Of a DNA stretch of 15,290 nt, positions 1 to 7,773 are shown piece after piece (the first letter of the stretch is position 1; the number at the start of each line of letters is the position of its first letter). The stretch spans positions 1 to 15,290 of the forward strand of contig CAUSQL010000036.1 in assembly GCA_963533935.1 (NCBI GenBank), written 5' to 3'. The position numbers and the translations under genes are program-made. The stretch comes from CAUSKK01 sp963533935. Its GTDB lineage: Bacteria > Pseudomonadota > Gammaproteobacteria > Cardiobacteriales > Cardiobacteriaceae. The notes beneath the pieces were generated by a model. It saw only the letters and a list, made by a program, of their open reading frames with translations, was not told where the DNA came from and did no database searches.

Positions 1-55
1 TGTATGTAAATAATGCTTTAAATACATACAGGAGAAGCGCCCGTCCGTTTGTAAA
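1..55. repeat. Intergenic palindromic repeat, cut by the window edge
   Basis: TGTATGTA at 1-8 faces TACATACA at 23-30, and the right arm continues through AAGCGCCCGTCCGTTTGTAAA to base 55. Compared with the complete 80-bp copy at 11734-11813, the centre and right arm are present and about 25 bp of the left arm lie outside the window. The element ends 3 bp from the guaB stop codon (guaB is read leftward), so it would be transcribed at the 3' end of guaB mRNA, where it could fold as a long hairpin. A role in termination is inference. Confidence 0.75.
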
Positions 56-58
56 TTT

Positions 59-1519
59 CTATCCGCGGCGGTAGTTAGGCGGTTCTTTAGTAATGGTTAC
101 GTCGTGAACGTGGGATTCATTCATGCCCGCATTACTAATGCGCACAAAGTCCGGCTCACTGCGCATTTGCGCCAGATTGGCACAGCCCACATAGCCCATG
201 GAAGATTCCAGACCACCCACCAGCTGGTCAATCACTCCAGCCAGCGGTCCCCGGTAGGGCACGCGGCCTTCGATGCCTTCCGGCGTGCGTTTACTTTCCT
301 CGCGGCCGCCCTGACCGTAGCGGTCGGCGGAACCGTGGGCCATGTTCATAGCGCCCAGCGAGCCCATGCCGCGGTAGGACTTATAGGAACGGCCCTGATA
401 AAGCTCTACGGTACCCGGCGCCTCCTCGGTGCCGGCCAACAGGCTGCCCACCATCACCGCGTGGGCACCGCCGGCAATGGCCTTGGCGATGTCGCCGGAA
501 TAACGCAGGCCGCCGTCGGCAATGAGGGTTTTCCCTGTACCTTCCAGAGCCTTGGCCACATTCATGACCGCCGACAGTTGCGGCACGCCCACGCCGGCCA
601 CAATCCGCGTGGTACAAATGGAACCGGGGCCAATGCCCACCTTAACCACATCTGCGCCGGCCTTAACTAAATCCAGGGCGCCTTCAGCGGTGGCAATATT
701 GCCGCCCACCAGCAGCAAATCCGCATACTGGCGCCGCAGTTCCCGCACCGTATCCAGCACTTTTTTTGAATGGCCGTGGGCCGTATCCACCACCAGCACG
801 TCCACCCCGGCCCGCACCAGCGCTTCGGCCCGCTCGAAGGTTTCTTCGCCAACGCCAACGGCGGCACCCACCCGTAAACTCTCCTCCCGGTCCTTACAGG
901 CGCGCGGATATTCCTTGGTGCTGCGCAAATCTTTGACCGTAACTAGACCTTTAAGTGCGAAGCTGTCGTCCACCAATAGCAGCTTTTCGATGCGGTGCTT
1001 GTGCAGCAGGCGGCGAATTTCCTCCTTGGAAGCACCCTCATGGGCGGTAATGAGCTTTTCCTTCGGCGTCATCACATCGCGCACGTATTTTTCGTCGCCC
1101 AAATAGCGGAAATCCCGCTGGGTGATGATGCCCACCAGCTTGCCCTCCTCAATGACCGGCAGGCCGGAGAACTTATTGTTTTTAATGAAGTTCAACACGG
1201 ATTCGATGGTGGTGTCCGGCGTGGTGGTAACCGGGTCGCGGATTATGCCGGCCTCGAAGCGCTTCACCCGCCGCACTTCTTCGGCCTGCTCGGCGATGGA
1301 AAAATTCTTATGAATGATGGCAATGCCGCCCAGCTGCGCCAGCGCAATGGCCAGCCGCGAGCCGGAAACCGTGTCCATGGCGGCGGAGAAAATGGGAATG
1401 TTGAGTTTGATGCCGCGGCCCATATCGACGCTGAGGTCGCTGCCCTGGGGGGCCACTTCGGAATAGCGGGGGATTAAAAGCACATCATCATAGGTGAGTG
1501 CTTCTTCAATGATAGCCAT
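59..1519 (-). CDS. guaB: Inosine-5'-monophosphate dehydrogenase
   Basis: This cytoplasmic enzyme oxidises IMP to XMP with NAD+, the committed step of GMP synthesis. The 486-residue product has the usual length. The TIM-barrel core is interrupted at about residues 92-200 by a pair of CBS domains, which bind adenine nucleotides in this family. The catalytic loop GPGSICTTR places the nucleophile at Cys302. The NAD-side motif DTAHGH starts at Asp245, the IMP phosphate region is near IADGGLRYSGD, YRGMGS lies around 383-388, and the flap Arg-Tyr pair is at 400-401 (SADRYGQ). The ATG at 1517-1519 follows a good AAGGAG ribosome site 8 bases upstream. guaA, the common partner, is not in the window; a palindromic repeat begins 3 bp past the stop. 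The gene lies 155 bp behind mvaD on the same strand, with a hairpin in between, so it may have its own promoter. Identity is certain. Confidence 0.98.
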   Translation of the reverse strand: MAIIEEALTYDDVLLIPRYSEVAPQGSDLSVDMGRGIKLNIPIFSAAMDTVSGSRLAIALAQLGGIAIIHKNFSIAEQAEEVRRVKRFEAGIIRDPVTTTPDTTIESVLNFIKNNKFSGLPVIEEGKLVGIITQRDFRYLGDEKYVRDVMTPKEKLITAHEGASKEEIRRLLHKHRIEKLLLVDDSFALKGLVTVKDLRSTKEYPRACKDREESLRVGAAVGVGEETFERAEALVRAGVDVLVVDTAHGHSKKVLDTVRELRRQYADLLLVGGNIATAEGALDLVKAGADVVKVGIGPGSICTTRIVAGVGVPQLSAVMNVAKALEGTGKTLIADGGLRYSGDIAKAIAGGAHAVMVGSLLAGTEEAPGTVELYQGRSYKSYRGMGSLGAMNMAHGSADRYGQGGREESKRTPEGIEGRVPYRGPLAGVIDQLVGGLESSMGYVGCANLAQMRSEPDFVRISNAGMNESHVHDVTITKEPPNYRRG

Positions 1520-1576
1520 ATGTCAAACTCCTTAATACGACAAAGAAAATGACGGCGTATTTTAAACCCATTGCCC

Positions 1577-1593
1577 GGGGCTTTTTCAGCCCC
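1577..1593 (-). promoter_or_regulatory. Leader hairpin upstream of guaB
   Basis: On the minus strand GGGGCT-GAAAA-AGCCCC forms a 6-bp GC-rich stem about 60 bases before the guaB start. An alternative outer pairing of CCCGG (1574-1578) with CCGGG (1598-1602) is also possible. No T-run follows on the minus strand, so it is a poor intrinsic terminator for mvaD. A TAAAAT -10-like box lies just downstream at 1559-1564, but I see no convincing -35 box. It may be a processing or regulatory structure; function is unknown. Confidence 0.35.
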
Positions 1594-1646
1594 ATGGCCG
1601 GGAATTTACGGTTCGACCTGAAAGTCTTAGGCGCTTCTTATATAAA

Positions 1647-1673
1647 TACATAGGGGCGCTTCCCCTGTATGTA
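1647..1673. repeat. Short copy of the intergenic palindrome after mvaD
   Basis: TACATA (1647-1652), then GGGG-CGCTT-CCCC, then TGTATGTA (1666-1673) make a compact palindrome with the same GGGCGCTT and TGTATGTA words as the longer copies. Its flank GTAATTA includes the mvaD stop codon (TAA, minus strand, 1675-1677), so the repeat abuts the end of the gene. A second GGCGCTT lies at about 1630. In the mvaD transcript it would form a GC-rich hairpin immediately after the stop. Confidence 0.6.
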
Positions 1674-1674
1674 A

Positions 1675-2598
1675 TTAACGCCAGGGATTAATGAATTGGG
1701 CCATGGGGAAATGCTCTCCTAGCACCGCCTCATTGCTGGCTTCAAAGAGAAGCTTAATGTTCGGGCCAGCGTCGATGGTGCAGTACACCGGCAGGCCCTG
1801 GGCCCGCAGCCGCTGCACCTGTTCCAGATAGGCCCAGCTCTGCGGCTGCAAATAGCAGAGGCTGGGGCGGGCGGCCAACATGGTGGCATGCATGGCCAGC
1901 GCATTGGCCTCCGCTAGCGCGCCCAGCTGCGCGAAATCCCTATCTGCCAAGGCCCGTTCCATGGTTTTTAAATCCGCTTCGGCGCTGGCTGGCCAAACCT
2001 GATAAAGCGGGCTGGTGGCGACGGTGTGATTCATGGCCGGGGCGCTGCCCATTTTTTTCTCTTTAAAATCAACGGGGAGAATGGCCAGCCGCAGCTCCGG
2101 CCAGCGGTAGGGCAGGGGTTCGCCGTGGCTGTCGCTGCCGTCGGCCAAGTTGCCCCGGTTCCAGCGCACGAAGCCCGGCCACAGGGACCGGCAGGCGCTA
2201 CCACTGCCGCGCCGCGCCCGCCGCGACAGCTCCATTTCATCCACGGACCAGGCAAAGAAATGATTTAGGGCCCGCACCAGGGCGGCGAAGCCCGAGGCGC
2301 TGGAAGCCAGACCGGCCGCCGTCGGAATATTGTTGCGGGAAATGACCCGCAGCCGCGGCCGTTCTGCCGCGAACAGGTCGATGAATTTAAAGATTTTCCG
2401 GGCGAAGTCGCCTTCGCCGGACAGCTCGGCGCCGTTGAAAATCACCTGGTCGGCGGGCGCCTCCTCCAGAGTGGTGAAGGTGCCCAGCGAGCCGAGGCCG
2501 ATGGAAAGGCTACCGTTCATGGGTAGGTTTAGGGTTAAATCCCGCTTACCCCAGTACTTCACCAGGGCGATGTTGGCGGGGGCGAAAAATTCTTGCAT
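1675..2598 (-). CDS. mvaD: Diphosphomevalonate decarboxylase
   Basis: A GHMP-family enzyme that uses ATP to phosphorylate and decarboxylate mevalonate 5-diphosphate to isopentenyl diphosphate, the last step of the classical mevalonate pathway. The 307-residue product begins with the conserved APANIALVKYWGKRD block. It has the GHMP phosphate loop PTAAGLASSASGFAAL at 92-107, the family signature GSGSACRSLWPGF at 131-143, and DAGPN near the C-terminus, where the catalytic Asp region is expected. It starts 11 bp after glnE, with AAAAGGAA as ribosome site, so co-transcription with glnE is very likely. The pairing with a nitrogen regulator is not functional in any obvious way. Most gammaproteobacteria use the MEP (DXP) pathway; mevalonate genes occur in scattered lineages such as Coxiella and Legionella. 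No other pathway gene is in the window. All key motifs are intact. Confidence 0.93.
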   Translation of the reverse strand: MQEFFAPANIALVKYWGKRDLTLNLPMNGSLSIGLGSLGTFTTLEEAPADQVIFNGAELSGEGDFARKIFKFIDLFAAERPRLRVISRNNIPTAAGLASSASGFAALVRALNHFFAWSVDEMELSRRARRGSGSACRSLWPGFVRWNRGNLADGSDSHGEPLPYRWPELRLAILPVDFKEKKMGSAPAMNHTVATSPLYQVWPASAEADLKTMERALADRDFAQLGALAEANALAMHATMLAARPSLCYLQPQSWAYLEQVQRLRAQGLPVYCTIDAGPNIKLLFEASNEAVLGEHFPMAQFINPWR

Positions 2599-2609
2599 TG
2601 CAATTCCTT

Positions 2610-5216
2610 TTAAGAAGAGGTGGGCGGCGCCGCGAAAATTTCCTGCCAGATGGCGTTAATTTCGTCGATGTTCTCCTGCCATGGACCAGCGGCGACAAGG
2701 TTTTCCTGCTTATTCAACAGCAGCCGGTGGCATTGCAGCCGCAGCCGCCGGTAGCTGTCCCGCAGGGTCATGGCCTGGCTGGAACTGAGCAGGCCGGTGG
2801 CCTCCAGCGCCGCCAGCTGGCGAATGTTATCGCTCATGCGGCCGAGTATGGGCTCCCGACCGCAGTGGCGCAGCAGCAGATATTGCACGATGAATTCAAT
2901 GTCCACCAGCCCGCCGCGGCCGTATTTCAAATCGAACTGGCCCGGGGGCGCGGCCCGGTGGCCGGCGCTGATTTTCTCCCGCATGGCCAGCACTTCCTGG
3001 CGCAGCCGTTCGCCGTCCCGCTCCTGGGCGAGAATGGCCCCGCGCAGCCGCTGGAAATGGTCGCGCAGCGTCGCAGAGCCGTAGATGAAGCGGGCCCGGG
3101 TCAGCGCCTGGTGTTCCCAGGTCTGCGCCTGTTCCCGCTGGTAATGGTCATAGGCTTCCAGGGAACTGATGAGCAGGCCGCTCTTGCCGTTGGGCCGCAG
3201 CCGGGTGTCAATCTGGTACAGCTGTCCGCTGGTGGAAGCGCTACTTAAATAGGTGATGAGCCGCTGGGCCAGCCGGGTGAAAAACACATTATTTTCCAGG
3301 GGTTTAGCCCCATCGCTCTGGCCGCCCGTGCCGTCCTCATAGAGAAAGATTAAATCCAGGTCGGAGCCGTAGCTCAGCTCCAGGCCGCCCAGCTTGCCGT
3401 AGGCGATGATGGCGAACTGGGCCTCGCGGCCGTCGCTGTGGCGGGGGCGGCCATGGCGCTGGCTCAATTGCCGGTAAACCCGCTGGAAACTCTCCGCCAG
3501 AATCAGTTCCGCCAGCTCCGTCAGCCGGTCGCTCACCTGCATTAGCGGCAGAAAGCCGTGAATGTCCTGCCAGGCGATTTTAAAAATCTGCCCGTGCTGA
3601 AAATCGCGCAGGCCGTAGAAGAATTCCTCGTCGCTCTGGTCCGCCGCCGTGCGCCGCTGCAATTCCTGGCGCAGGGCTTCCCCCTGGAGCAGGGGCCGGC
3701 CGGTGAGAATGTCGTCCAGCACCAGCGGGTGTTCGATGATGAAATCCATCAGCCACTGGGATTTTTGGCCAATTTCCAGCAGATGGCTAACTAAATCCTG
3801 ATGTTCCGCCAATAAAAACAGATAGGCGGAACGGGTGGCCACCTGCCCCAGCAGCCGCAGCAGGGTGGGCAGGCCGTCGGTGGTTGTTAATGTGCTGATT
3901 TGGTTAAGGATTTTCGCCAGATGGCCCACGCTGTTCTTGCTGAGCCGCGCCCAATTTAACTGGCCGCAGAACCGCCGCAGCGCCGCCTTAAGCTCCCCGT
4001 TGATGTTCAGGCCCTGAATTTCCTCCTCCTTCTGCCAGTCGATGGTGGCTCCGTCCTGGCTTTCCTTGGCGAAAATGCCGTTAAACCAGCGGTGAATGAA
4101 GTCCCGCGCCTGATTTAGGGCCAACCGCAGCTCCGCCACGTCCCCACAGCCGGCGATGCGCGCCAGCCGCGGCCAGTCGGCCTCGTCTGCGGGCAGCTGG
4201 TGGGTCTGTTCCTCATGTTTGAATTGTAGGCCGTTTTCCACCGTGCGCAGCAGCAGGTAGGCCTCGCGCAGCTGCCGGCATGGGGTCGCCGGCCAGAATT
4301 GCAGCAGTTCCAGCTGGCCCAGGGCCTCCAGAAAATTCTGCCGCTGCAGCTGGCCGTACTGGCCACCGTAGACCATTTGCATGGCCTGCACGGCAAATTC
4401 CGCCTCGCGAATGCCGCCGCGGCCCAGCTTAATGTTCTGGTCCAGGGCCGCATCGTTAATCTGCTGGTTAATGGCGTTCTTCATCTGGCCGATGGACTGG
4501 AGCGCCTGGTAATCCAGATAGCGGCGGTAAATGAAGGGGCGCAGCCGCTTCAGCACCCGCTGGCCCGCGGCCAAATCCCCGGCCACCGGCCGCGCCTTCA
4601 TCAGGGCGTAGCGTTCCCAGTCGCGGCCGTGCATGGCGTAGTACTGCTCCAGGCCCTCGTGGCTAAATACCAGGGCGCCGCTCTGGCCGAAGGGGCGCAG
4701 GCGCATGTCCACCCGGTATAGGCCGCCGTCGCCGGTGATTTGGTCGAGGGCGGCGATGAGCTTGCGCGCCAGTTTGGTGAAGAATTCCGGCGTTTCCATA
4801 ACTTTGCTGCCCCGGCGCACCTCGCCCCAGCGTTCAAAGCAGAAGATTAAATCGATATCCGAGGAGAAATTCAGCTCGCCGCCGCCCAGCTTGCCGAGGC
4901 CAAGCACGGTCATGGATTGGCCCGGGTCGCCGTAACGCTCCACCAGCTGCCGGTGGTACCAGCCGAGGGCGGCGTCGATTATTTTTTCCGTCAGCGCGGT
5001 GATGCCCGCGAGAAACTGCTCCTGGCTCAGCCGCTCTTCTAGTAAATCCAGCACCAACCGCACCTGGCCATGATGCTTGTGGTGGCGCAGATTGCGCAGC
5101 AGTTCTTCCTCGTCGCCGCCGGCCAGGGGCGGGGCCGCCTCCGTGAGTAGGGCGGGATAGCGGCGCAGCTGTTCGGCCACGTAGGGGCTGAGTAATTCGA
5201 TTTCTTGTGCTTCCAT
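2610..5216 (-). CDS. glnE: Glutamine synthetase adenylyltransferase / adenylyl-removing enzyme
   Basis: A bifunctional cytoplasmic enzyme that adds AMP to and removes AMP from glutamine synthetase, under control of PII and glutamine, so matching ammonia assimilation to nitrogen supply. The 868 residues carry the two expected nucleotidyltransferase domains. The N-terminal adenylyl-removing domain has GKLGGGELNFSSDIDLIF (metal ligands near Asp120 and Asp122). The C-terminal adenylylating domain has YGKLGGLELSYGSDLDLIF (Asp619 and Asp621). RVDMRLRPFG and QIDTRLRPNG follow the respective domains. The protein is about 80 residues shorter than the E. coli enzyme, with the alignment starting some 35 residues in; an in-frame stop four codons upstream excludes an upstream start. 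The ATG has no clear Shine-Dalgarno and sits 10 bp from a palindromic half-repeat, so the exact start is less certain than the identity. It heads a block with mvaD and is divergent from fimX. Confidence 0.96.
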   Translation of the reverse strand: MEAQEIELLSPYVAEQLRRYPALLTEAAPPLAGGDEEELLRNLRHHKHHGQVRLVLDLLEERLSQEQFLAGITALTEKIIDAALGWYHRQLVERYGDPGQSMTVLGLGKLGGGELNFSSDIDLIFCFERWGEVRRGSKVMETPEFFTKLARKLIAALDQITGDGGLYRVDMRLRPFGQSGALVFSHEGLEQYYAMHGRDWERYALMKARPVAGDLAAGQRVLKRLRPFIYRRYLDYQALQSIGQMKNAINQQINDAALDQNIKLGRGGIREAEFAVQAMQMVYGGQYGQLQRQNFLEALGQLELLQFWPATPCRQLREAYLLLRTVENGLQFKHEEQTHQLPADEADWPRLARIAGCGDVAELRLALNQARDFIHRWFNGIFAKESQDGATIDWQKEEEIQGLNINGELKAALRRFCGQLNWARLSKNSVGHLAKILNQISTLTTTDGLPTLLRLLGQVATRSAYLFLLAEHQDLVSHLLEIGQKSQWLMDFIIEHPLVLDDILTGRPLLQGEALRQELQRRTAADQSDEEFFYGLRDFQHGQIFKIAWQDIHGFLPLMQVSDRLTELAELILAESFQRVYRQLSQRHGRPRHSDGREAQFAIIAYGKLGGLELSYGSDLDLIFLYEDGTGGQSDGAKPLENNVFFTRLAQRLITYLSSASTSGQLYQIDTRLRPNGKSGLLISSLEAYDHYQREQAQTWEHQALTRARFIYGSATLRDHFQRLRGAILAQERDGERLRQEVLAMREKISAGHRAAPPGQFDLKYGRGGLVDIEFIVQYLLLRHCGREPILGRMSDNIRQLAALEATGLLSSSQAMTLRDSYRRLRLQCHRLLLNKQENLVAAGPWQENIDEINAIWQEIFAAPPTSS

Positions 5217-5226
5217 GGGATTAGTT

Positions 5227-5257
5227 TACATACAAGCTAAGCGCCCGTCCGTTTGTA
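5227..5257. repeat. Half copy of the intergenic palindrome between glnE and fimX
   Basis: TACATACA (5227-5234), AAGCGCCCGTCC and TTTGTA (5252-5257) match the right arm of the 80-bp element at 11734-11813. No facing left arm is visible. It lies 10 bp upstream of the glnE start, between the two divergent genes, so this copy cannot be a 3'-end terminator for either one. It may overlap the glnE promoter or leader. Confidence 0.65.
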
Positions 5258-5332
5258 TAAACCTGATTATTCCGGGATTATTTATTTCTTTAATTCCTTG
5301 AACCGCCGTTGAAATAGATTAGGAAAGGAATT

Positions 5333-5341
5333 TGCTAGAAT
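5333..5341 (+). promoter_or_regulatory. Extended -10 promoter candidate for fimX
   Basis: TGCTAGAAT is a TGn extended -10 box (hexamer TAGAAT at 5336-5341) about 50 bases before the fimX ATG. A TTGAAA lies at 5309-5314, but the 21-base spacing is too long for a standard -35, so the extended element would be the main determinant. This is prediction by pattern only. Confidence 0.45.
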
Positions 5342-5392
5342 TGTTCGTTTTCATAACGTTTTCTTCCCATATTTTTTTAAGAGTTTAATTAG

Positions 5393-7456
5393 ATGTCCGA
5401 CAATAAAGAAAACTGCAATCTGCTGCTGGTCAGCAAGGATTTAGAGTGGTCCAACGCCTTTCTCAAGGGCGTGCAACGCTTCTACGTTACCACCGAACGG
5501 ATTATAGATAGGATTGACCACCTCAAGGGGGAATTACAGGCCCTATTACCCGATTTAATTATTATCAGCGTCAATGAGGAAATTACTCCCGATAAGGTCA
5601 AAGCAATTCTCAATGAAATGTCTTTGACTATTCCCATAATTGCCGTGGATTTAAGTTCCGCCCCCCTATTGGACAATTTAATTAAATTGGGCGCCGATTA
5701 CGCGGTGGCGCGGCGGGATTTGCTCAGCGCCCTGAAGTATCTGCAGAACATCATGCACCTGAAGACGGTGCTGGCCCACAGCGAGGAAATTCGCCATAAA
5801 TCCAAGTCCCTGCAGGACCGCTTCCGCCACCTCTACGAAGACCTGCCCGACCCGGTGGCCTACGTGCAGGACGGCCTCTTCGTGGACTGCAACACCGCCT
5901 TTCTCAACACCTTCGGCCTGGTGCACCGCCAGCAGCTAGACGAAACCACCCTGATGACCTTCGTGCCCAGCAAGAGTGAGCGGGCCCTGCGCAATTTCCT
6001 GCGGAAGGCCACCGGCCGCGAGGTCATTCCGCCGGAAAAAATGGAATTTCAGAAGATGAACGGAGAGCCGGTGGAAGTCATGCTCGGCCTGGCCAACGTG
6101 GACTTCGACGGCGAGAAGGCGCTGCAGCTGTACTTCCGCCTGGGCGGCGAAGGGGCCGCGGTTGGCGGCGGTGGCGGCGGCGTGGACATGACCACCCGGC
6201 TGCCGGCGCCTACCGTCCTGCGTGCCAATCTGAACCAGGCCAAGGAGCGGGCGGAAGATAACCAGGTGCTTGGCTACTGGATGCACCTGCTCATCGACAA
6301 CTACCGGGAAGTGTGGCAGCGGGACGGCTACCGGCCGGCGGAAATCATGATGAAGGCGGTGGTGGAAGCCTGCCAGCGCTATCTGCCGCCGTCCACGGAA
6401 ATGGCCCGCTTCACCGACGACGCCCTGGTCATGTGGATTACCGGCGACAAGGAGGACGTGATTAAGCGGGTGCAGGGCCTTATCGCCCGCCTGGACGAGG
6501 TGGTGCCGGAGAACATCGGCCGCATGGTTACGCCCATCACCTTCGCCGGCATGTTTGAGATTAAGAAGGAAAGCTCCTACGACGAGCTGGTCAGCAAGGG
6601 CTTCAGCGCCGCCCGTGCCCTGGTGCAGGCCAATAAGGGCGAGCGGGTGGCCGAACCGGTCAGCGGTAACATGAGCCGCAAGGACGAGAAGCGGGTTAAT
6701 CAGATTCGCGAAATCCTCGACGAGGGCCGCATTAAGCTGTTGTACCAGCCCATTCCCTCCATTGAGGCCAACGGCGTGCCCCGCTACGGCGACTACCTGG
6801 GCTTCATTGAGAAGGAGGAGGAAGGGGCCGAGCCGGTGGAGCGGGACCTCATCATGCAGATTGCCGAGCGCTACGACCTGGCCAAGCAGTTCGACTACTT
6901 TAAGGTGGGCAAACTCATCGAGGACGTGCTGTCCTACGGCGACGGCAACCAGCAGGCGCTGAACTTCTACATCACCTTCAGCAACAGCGGCCTGAACGAC
7001 CCGAACTTCCCCGAATGGTTTGAATCGCAGCTGCTGCAAACGGGCCTGAATCCGTCGCAGTTTGTGGTGGAATTCACCATTGATGCCTATGCCAATGCCT
7101 ATTCCGGCGCCATGCGCCTGGTGCAGCGGCTGCGGCCCCGCGGGACGCGCTTTGCCCTGGCGGACCTGGCCCGCTGGGATAGGGACATTGAGGAGATGCT
7201 GCACCGGCTGGAGCCGCAGGTGCTGGTGCTGGACATGCGCGAAATCGACACCTTCGAGGAATCCGAGGAGGACGAGTTCATGAAGCACCTGAAGAACTAC
7301 GCCCGCGAGCACAAGTGCGAGATTGTGGTTAATCACATGGATTCGCCGGCGCAGCTGTCGGTGGTCTGGCGCAACGACCTGCAATTGCTGCAGGGCAACG
7401 GCATTGTGCCAGCCCAGGAGGGCTTTACCTTCGATTTCACCGAGTCGCTCTTCTAG
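5393..7456 (+). CDS. fimX: FimX-like degenerate REC-PAS-GGDEF-EAL protein (c-di-GMP effector for type IV pili)
   Basis: The 687-residue product matches FimX of Pseudomonas aeruginosa in length and layout. A receiver-like domain lies at about 1-125, a PAS domain at about 141-250, a glycine-rich linker with six consecutive Gly near 258-263, a degenerate GGDEF domain at about 275-420 and a degenerate EAL domain at about 432-680. No GG(D/E)EF signature is present. The EAL position reads as DYLGFI after KLLYQPIPSI, and the usual metal-binding residues are replaced, yet the C-terminal QGNGIVPAQEGFTFDF resembles the nucleotide-binding end of EAL domains. I infer a catalytically dead c-di-GMP sensor. 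FimX is known to localise to the pole and promote pilus assembly with PilZ and PilB. The receiver half lacks a clear phospho-Asp pocket. The ribosome site (AAGAG) is weak. The first 300 bp are AT-richer than the rest. The gene symbol is assigned by architecture. Confidence 0.83.
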   Translation: MSDNKENCNLLLVSKDLEWSNAFLKGVQRFYVTTERIIDRIDHLKGELQALLPDLIIISVNEEITPDKVKAILNEMSLTIPIIAVDLSSAPLLDNLIKLGADYAVARRDLLSALKYLQNIMHLKTVLAHSEEIRHKSKSLQDRFRHLYEDLPDPVAYVQDGLFVDCNTAFLNTFGLVHRQQLDETTLMTFVPSKSERALRNFLRKATGREVIPPEKMEFQKMNGEPVEVMLGLANVDFDGEKALQLYFRLGGEGAAVGGGGGGVDMTTRLPAPTVLRANLNQAKERAEDNQVLGYWMHLLIDNYREVWQRDGYRPAEIMMKAVVEACQRYLPPSTEMARFTDDALVMWITGDKEDVIKRVQGLIARLDEVVPENIGRMVTPITFAGMFEIKKESSYDELVSKGFSAARALVQANKGERVAEPVSGNMSRKDEKRVNQIREILDEGRIKLLYQPIPSIEANGVPRYGDYLGFIEKEEEGAEPVERDLIMQIAERYDLAKQFDYFKVGKLIEDVLSYGDGNQQALNFYITFSNSGLNDPNFPEWFESQLLQTGLNPSQFVVEFTIDAYANAYSGAMRLVQRLRPRGTRFALADLARWDRDIEEMLHRLEPQVLVLDMREIDTFEESEEDEFMKHLKNYAREHKCEIVVNHMDSPAQLSVVWRNDLQLLQGNGIVPAQEGFTFDFTESLF

Positions 7457-7475
7457 GTCTAATTACAAACAGCTG

Positions 7476-7523
7476 AAGCGCCCCCATGTATTTAAACGGT
7501 GGTTTAGATACATGGGGGCGCTT
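7476..7523 (+). terminator. 22-bp stem-loop after fimX
   Basis: AAGCGCCCCCATGTAT (7476-7491) and ATACATGGGGGCGCTT (7508-7523) are exact reverse complements over 16 bp. Pairing continues inward through one T-G pair and five more base pairs to a 4-base GGTG loop. It lies 20 bases after the fimX stop. The trailing T-run is short (CTTTCC), so it may be an RNA 3'-end stabiliser rather than a classic intrinsic terminator. Its arm carries the GGGCGCTT word of the repeat family. Confidence 0.6.
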
Positions 7524-7582
7524 TCCATGTATGTATTTAGCCATTAATTACATACATATAAAGCGCCCCTCTGTCGGTAATT
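7503..7582. repeat. Copy of the intergenic palindrome overlapping the fimX stem-loop
   Basis: GGGGGCGCTTTCC then TGTATGTA (7528-7535) faces TACATACA (7549-7556) then AAAGCGCCCC, centred near 7542. The left arm of this element is also the right arm of the 22-bp stem at 7476-7523, so the two structures compete for the same sequence. The outer ends (TTTAGA and CGGTAA) are diverged from the family's TTTACA/TGTAAA termini. Confidence 0.65.
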
Positions 7583-7688
7583 AACGGTTACTGGCGGAAT
7601 GGTGGGAATTAATGCCGCCCACCATGGCGGGGTCGCCCTCCGCAGATGAAAGTCGTTCATAGCGGCTGAAGAGCCAGCTTAGTCGGCC

Positions 7689-7767
7689 TTTACAGACGGA
7701 CGGGCGCTTTACTTGTACGTAAAAATAGCTATTTTACAAACAGGAAAAGCGGCCGTATGTCTGTAAT
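7689..7767. repeat. Full copy of the intergenic palindrome, diverged right arm
   Basis: Left arm TTTACAGACGGACGGGCGCT with TGTACGTA (7714-7721), central AAAATAGCTATTTT (7722-7735, itself palindromic), then TACAAACA (7735-7742), AAAAGCGGCCGT and TGTAAT. Overall about 79 bp, matching the size and symmetry of the copy at 11734-11813 with several mismatches and probably a one-base indel. Confidence 0.7.
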
Positions 7768-7773
7768 TAACGT

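Noticed and set aside
1600..1640. GGTTCGAC as a tRNA T-loop
   Set aside because: The flanking bases do not form a T-stem, and no acceptor or anticodon arm can be drawn around it.
5936..7384. A 482-codon open frame antisense to fimX
   Set aside because: It is a mirror of strong GC3 bias in fimX. The product is rich in His, Val, Leu, Gly and Gln with no recognisable domain, and fimX itself has full family structure.
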